A stretch of DNA of 64,000 nt from Sarcocystis neurona (Eukaryota; Apicomplexa; Conoidasida; Eucoccidiorida; Sarcocystidae): positions 18,396 to 82,395 of the forward strand of contig KL647313.1 of the NCBI GenBank assembly GCA_000727475.1. Reading direction: 5' to 3'. Below are positions 61,198 through 64,000 of the stretch, piece after piece. The position numbers and the translations under genes were made by a program. The notes below the pieces were generated by a model. That model saw nothing but the letters and a program-made list of their open reading frames with translations. It ran no database searches and was not told the DNA's origin. Numbering within the stretch: position 1 is the stretch's first letter; every line of letters starts with the position of its first letter.

Positions 61198-63957
61198 ATG
61201 GCAGACGTTGATATGACTGAGGAGCGCTCTGTCTCCCTCTCGAAGGGGCGGAAGCAGAAGGTACGTCGTTCTAGTAAAGACACCGGGGGAAAAAAGGAGG
61301 AGGAGAAAGTCTGCGTGAAAGAGAGAGAGACAGAAGGAAGGAAGAGACAGAGACAGGCAGAGTTAGCCACAGAAGTCGATAGCAATTTTTGCAAGGCATA
61401 AACACGTGAGAAAGACTATTCGTGAAAGTGGGGTATAGAAAAAGAGAAGAAGCTGCCGCTCGTTGTCAGATGCTGCTGCAGGTGCTCAGACAAGCGGCTG
61501 CTGCTTTTTCTGCGGCTTCAACGACTTCTTTGCCGCTGCAGCTACCGCCGCCTTCGTGACGCTTCCTGCTGCCGCTGCTGCTGTTTCCTTCGCGCTGCTG
61601 CTGTTTCCTTCGCGCTGCTGCTGTTTCCTTCGCGCTGCTGCTGTTTCCTTCGCGCTGCTGCTGTTTCCTTCGCGCTGCTGCTGCTTCCTTCGCGCTGCTG
61701 CTGCTTCCTTCGCGCTGCTGCTGTTACCTCGTGTACGTTGCTGCTTCTCTCTTTCCGGTGCCGCTGCCGCTGCCCTCTCCCGCTGCTTCATTTTTGCCGC
61801 TGCCTGCAGTGCTGGTGTGGCTGCACTCGCAAGAACGCTCTACTGCGTGTCCCAGCGGCTGTCTATAAAGAAGAATACGAAAGAAATAGGAGAAACACAT
61901 ACAAAGACAGAATGGACGAGACATACAAACATGTCTTGTGTGTGTGGATGTCTGTGTGGATGTATCTGCTTCGGTGAGTGTCGCTGCGCGTCTTCTACGC
62001 GTATCCGCACATCTCGTTTCTGCTCCTGCGAATGTTGTCTGCTGCTTCTCTTTCGTTCCCATCCGTAGGATGTTGACCCTCATTCTGCAATATAGACGTC
62101 CTCCTATGTCTATATCCGTCTATATAAGCGTATATGGGCGATATATATATGTATATATGGGTTAGGAAACCTGTTCAAAACATGTATGTGTATGTATATA
62201 TAATAAATGTGTGGAAGCACATATATCTCTAAAACATTAACATATACATATATATATGTGACAGAGCATATATATATATCTATGTAGTCATTTACATATA
62301 TGTATGTATATATACATATGCTTGTATTGTACTCATGTGTGGAAACACAGATATTATACCTTCAATACGTCTACACACATATACATTTATGTGTATACAT
62401 ATATATATATAGAGAGTATATATATTTTTATATGGGACAGAGTATATGCGTATACAAAGATTCAGACTGCGCGTTAGTGTACTTAAACCCGCACATATAT
62501 ATATGGCGTGTATGTGTGGTTGATGTATGTATATATGTATGTATGGAAGTATGTATGTAGGCATATGTAGGCGCGTGTGCGTGAACGTATGTATGTGTGT
62601 GTAGGTATGTCTATATGTATAAATGTACGTAGACGTGTGTATACGTATGTTTGAACACGTAGGAGAACTCATCTGAATCCGTATATATATATATATATAT
62701 CTGTACTTAATCGTGTTCTGTGCGTATGTATACGTATATATATATGTGTATGTATGTATTCCTGTCTTTTAAATGTATATGTATCTATTTGTTAGCACCT
62801 TCCCCAATCTCTGTATGTATATGTGCTCGGGTCTGCTGGGGCGCGTTTTTCTATTTTCTATCTGTATTGGTGTGGGCAGCCCGCAGCCTTCTTCTCTTTT
62901 TGTTCTGCCTTGTGTTGATCTGCGTGTGTAGACCTCGGGATTCTGCTTCCCTATTTGTAGCGCGTGGCTGTTCGAACAGATGAGTGGGCAGCGCCCTCCC
63001 TGTGTCTTCTCTCTCTCTATCCGTATTTCTTCGTTCACGGGAAATCTCTTCGTCCGTCTCTGCACGTACTTTCAAAGTTTTTTGTGTCTCGATGTCTCTC
63101 TGTATATGGATGTCTATGTATAGACACATGAATGTACGTATACGTGTGTGTATGCATATATATGTATGTATATATGTATATGTATATGTATAATATATGT
63201 GTATGTATGTATATGTATGCATGTTTGCGTATGGACGCGTATCCGTATGTACACATATGTATGCATAGGTGTGTTTGTATATGTATGGATGTGTGTATGT
63301 ATATATATGTACACATGCATACACATATGTATTTTTCTGCAGGGCAGAGGACTGCGAGAAGGAGGAAGAGAAGTTGATGGCCGGTACCGGGGAGAGGCGG
63401 GGATTTTTGAGCGTCTCGAAGACGTGGAGACGGCAGAGAACGGCGGCAGCAGCAGTCGGAGCAGCAGAGTCGTAGCGGGGGGGGAGATGGAGCAGCTGCA
63501 GCAGCGGAAAATCAGCAGCAGAAAAGCGGGAGCAGCTGACGCCGTCAGCACCAGCAGCAGAGAAACCGGCGCCGCAGCGGCAGAAGACAAGCTGCAGAAG
63601 CGCGTTGCCCAGCGTTCTACAGCAGCAGGAGGAAGAGCCGTCTCACCCAAACCCGCCCGCTGTACGTCCGCCACAGCTACAGCAGCAACAGCAGGAGCAG
63701 CAGCAGCTCTTCGAGCAACAGCAGCAGGCGCGGAAATCCCAGCAAGCCCAGCAGCAGCAGGGGAGGAGGGGCAGAAGTAGCAGCAGGGAGAAAGAGAACG
63801 TGGGCCGGAAGGGGACAGCAGCAGCGGACGCATCACCAACAGCACTAGTGACGCACGCCATTGCCGTAGTGGAGCGCCGAATCGCGGGGGGCATGCCAGT
63901 CACATACACGAACACAAGCATGCGTACATCAATATCCGTATCTACACTCATATACAT

Positions 63958-63998
<41 letters not shown>

Positions 63999-64000
63999 GT
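61198..64000 (+). CDS. 5' end of a probable Y14/RBM8A-like exon-junction protein, partial
   Basis: Exon 1 (61,198-61,260) starts at CAACCATGG and encodes 21 residues (MADVDMTEERSVSLSKGRKQ plus K), ending at a GTACGT donor in phase 0. Exon 2 starts at 63,343 after TTTTTCTGCAG and continues in frame as GRGLREGGREVD, then RYRGEAGIFERLEDVE. Y14/RBM8A proteins begin MADV, have a basic KGRGF motif followed by Arg/Glu-rich sequence and an acidic (F/Y)-x-x-(V/L)-E segment before their RRM domain. The layout here fits that order. The diagnostic RRM would lie beyond the window, and I cannot place the exon 2 donor, which should fall before the CAG tract near 63,450. The first intron is 2,082 bases. Another Arg-rich RNA-binding protein is possible. 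Confidence 0.42.
61581..61720. repeat. 20-bp minisatellite, seven copies, in the first intron of the Y14-like gene
   Basis: Five perfect copies of CTGTTTCCTTCGCGCTGCTG start at 61,581, then two copies with one T-to-C change (61,681 and 61,701). As the period is not a multiple of three, each frame cycles through three different 20-base readings, producing a 20-residue super-repeat on either strand. Confidence 0.97.
62100..62770. repeat. TATA/GTATG microsatellite field
   Basis: Almost continuous TATATA, GTATGTAT and ACATATAC words inside the same intron, including an uninterrupted TA run at 62,681-62,700. Confidence 0.9.
63115..63330. repeat. GTATAT-type microsatellite before the exon 2 acceptor
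   Basis: TGTATGTATA and related words fill the intron up to about 15 bases before the polypyrimidine stretch of the acceptor. Confidence 0.88.
63440..63780. repeat. CAG triplet tract
   Basis: CAG/AGC triplets on the + strand, probably intronic to the Y14-like gene. Frames through it are Ala/Gln/Ser-rich artefacts, or could be a homopolymer-rich coding insert; RNA data would decide. Confidence 0.8.
63964..63993. repeat. TA microsatellite at the right end
   Basis: About 15 uninterrupted TA dinucleotides. Confidence 0.93.

Noticed and set aside
63114..63845. 243-codon - strand frame
   Set aside because: Half Tyr/Ile/His reading of GTATAT microsatellite and half Ala/Ser/Leu reading of CAG triplets; a repeat artefact.
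1..64000. tRNA, rRNA, telomere-type heptamer arrays or CRISPR
   Set aside because: No T-loop consensus in a foldable context, no rRNA-like block, no TTTAGGG arrays and no spaced direct repeats were seen. TA and CAG arrays are ordinary simple repeats.

Overview
The window looks like nuclear DNA of a coccidian apicomplexan, most likely an Eimeria (E. tenella-like). The reasons are composition near 50% GC, multi-exon genes with GT-AG introns, very abundant CAG/CTG triplet runs and TA/GTATA microsatellites, and a complete eIF2-alpha gene whose introns are packed with those repeats. This is inferred from sequence character and known Eimeria genome features; no database was searched.

Layout. Repeat-poor DNA (about 1-9,400) holds one probable two-exon membrane protein with a PEX11-like helix pattern (4,343-6,122), a 121-bp minisatellite and a perfect hairpin. 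A repeat-rich block (about 9,500-25,000) is built around the eight-exon eIF2-alpha gene (11,824-23,899, + strand). All eight exons were joined with matching splice phases, giving 367 residues. Repeat-poor DNA returns from about 25,000 to 60,300. Its first part (25,000-38,000) has no gene I can name but carries a foldback element with two half copies. From 38,700 onward it is gene-dense: a 589-residue single-exon gene (40,563-42,332, -), a five-exon gene for a membrane protein of about 1,527 residues (46,736-52,085, -), a 302-bp tandem duplication inside a probable gene (43,698-44,301), and several weaker + and - strand candidates. A second repeat-rich block (about 60,400-64,000) contains the 5' end of a gene resembling the exon-junction protein Y14/RBM8A, which runs off the right edge.

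The genes do not form a pathway. Strong calls are eIF2-alpha, the 589-residue ORF and the five-exon membrane gene. The PEX11-like and Y14-like calls rest on motif pattern only. Weaker candidates are listed with low confidence because open frames of about 100 codons occur by chance at this GC content. The long frames across CAG/CTG tracts are treated as artefacts. I saw no tRNA, rRNA, CRISPR, telomere-type repeat array or prokaryotic feature.
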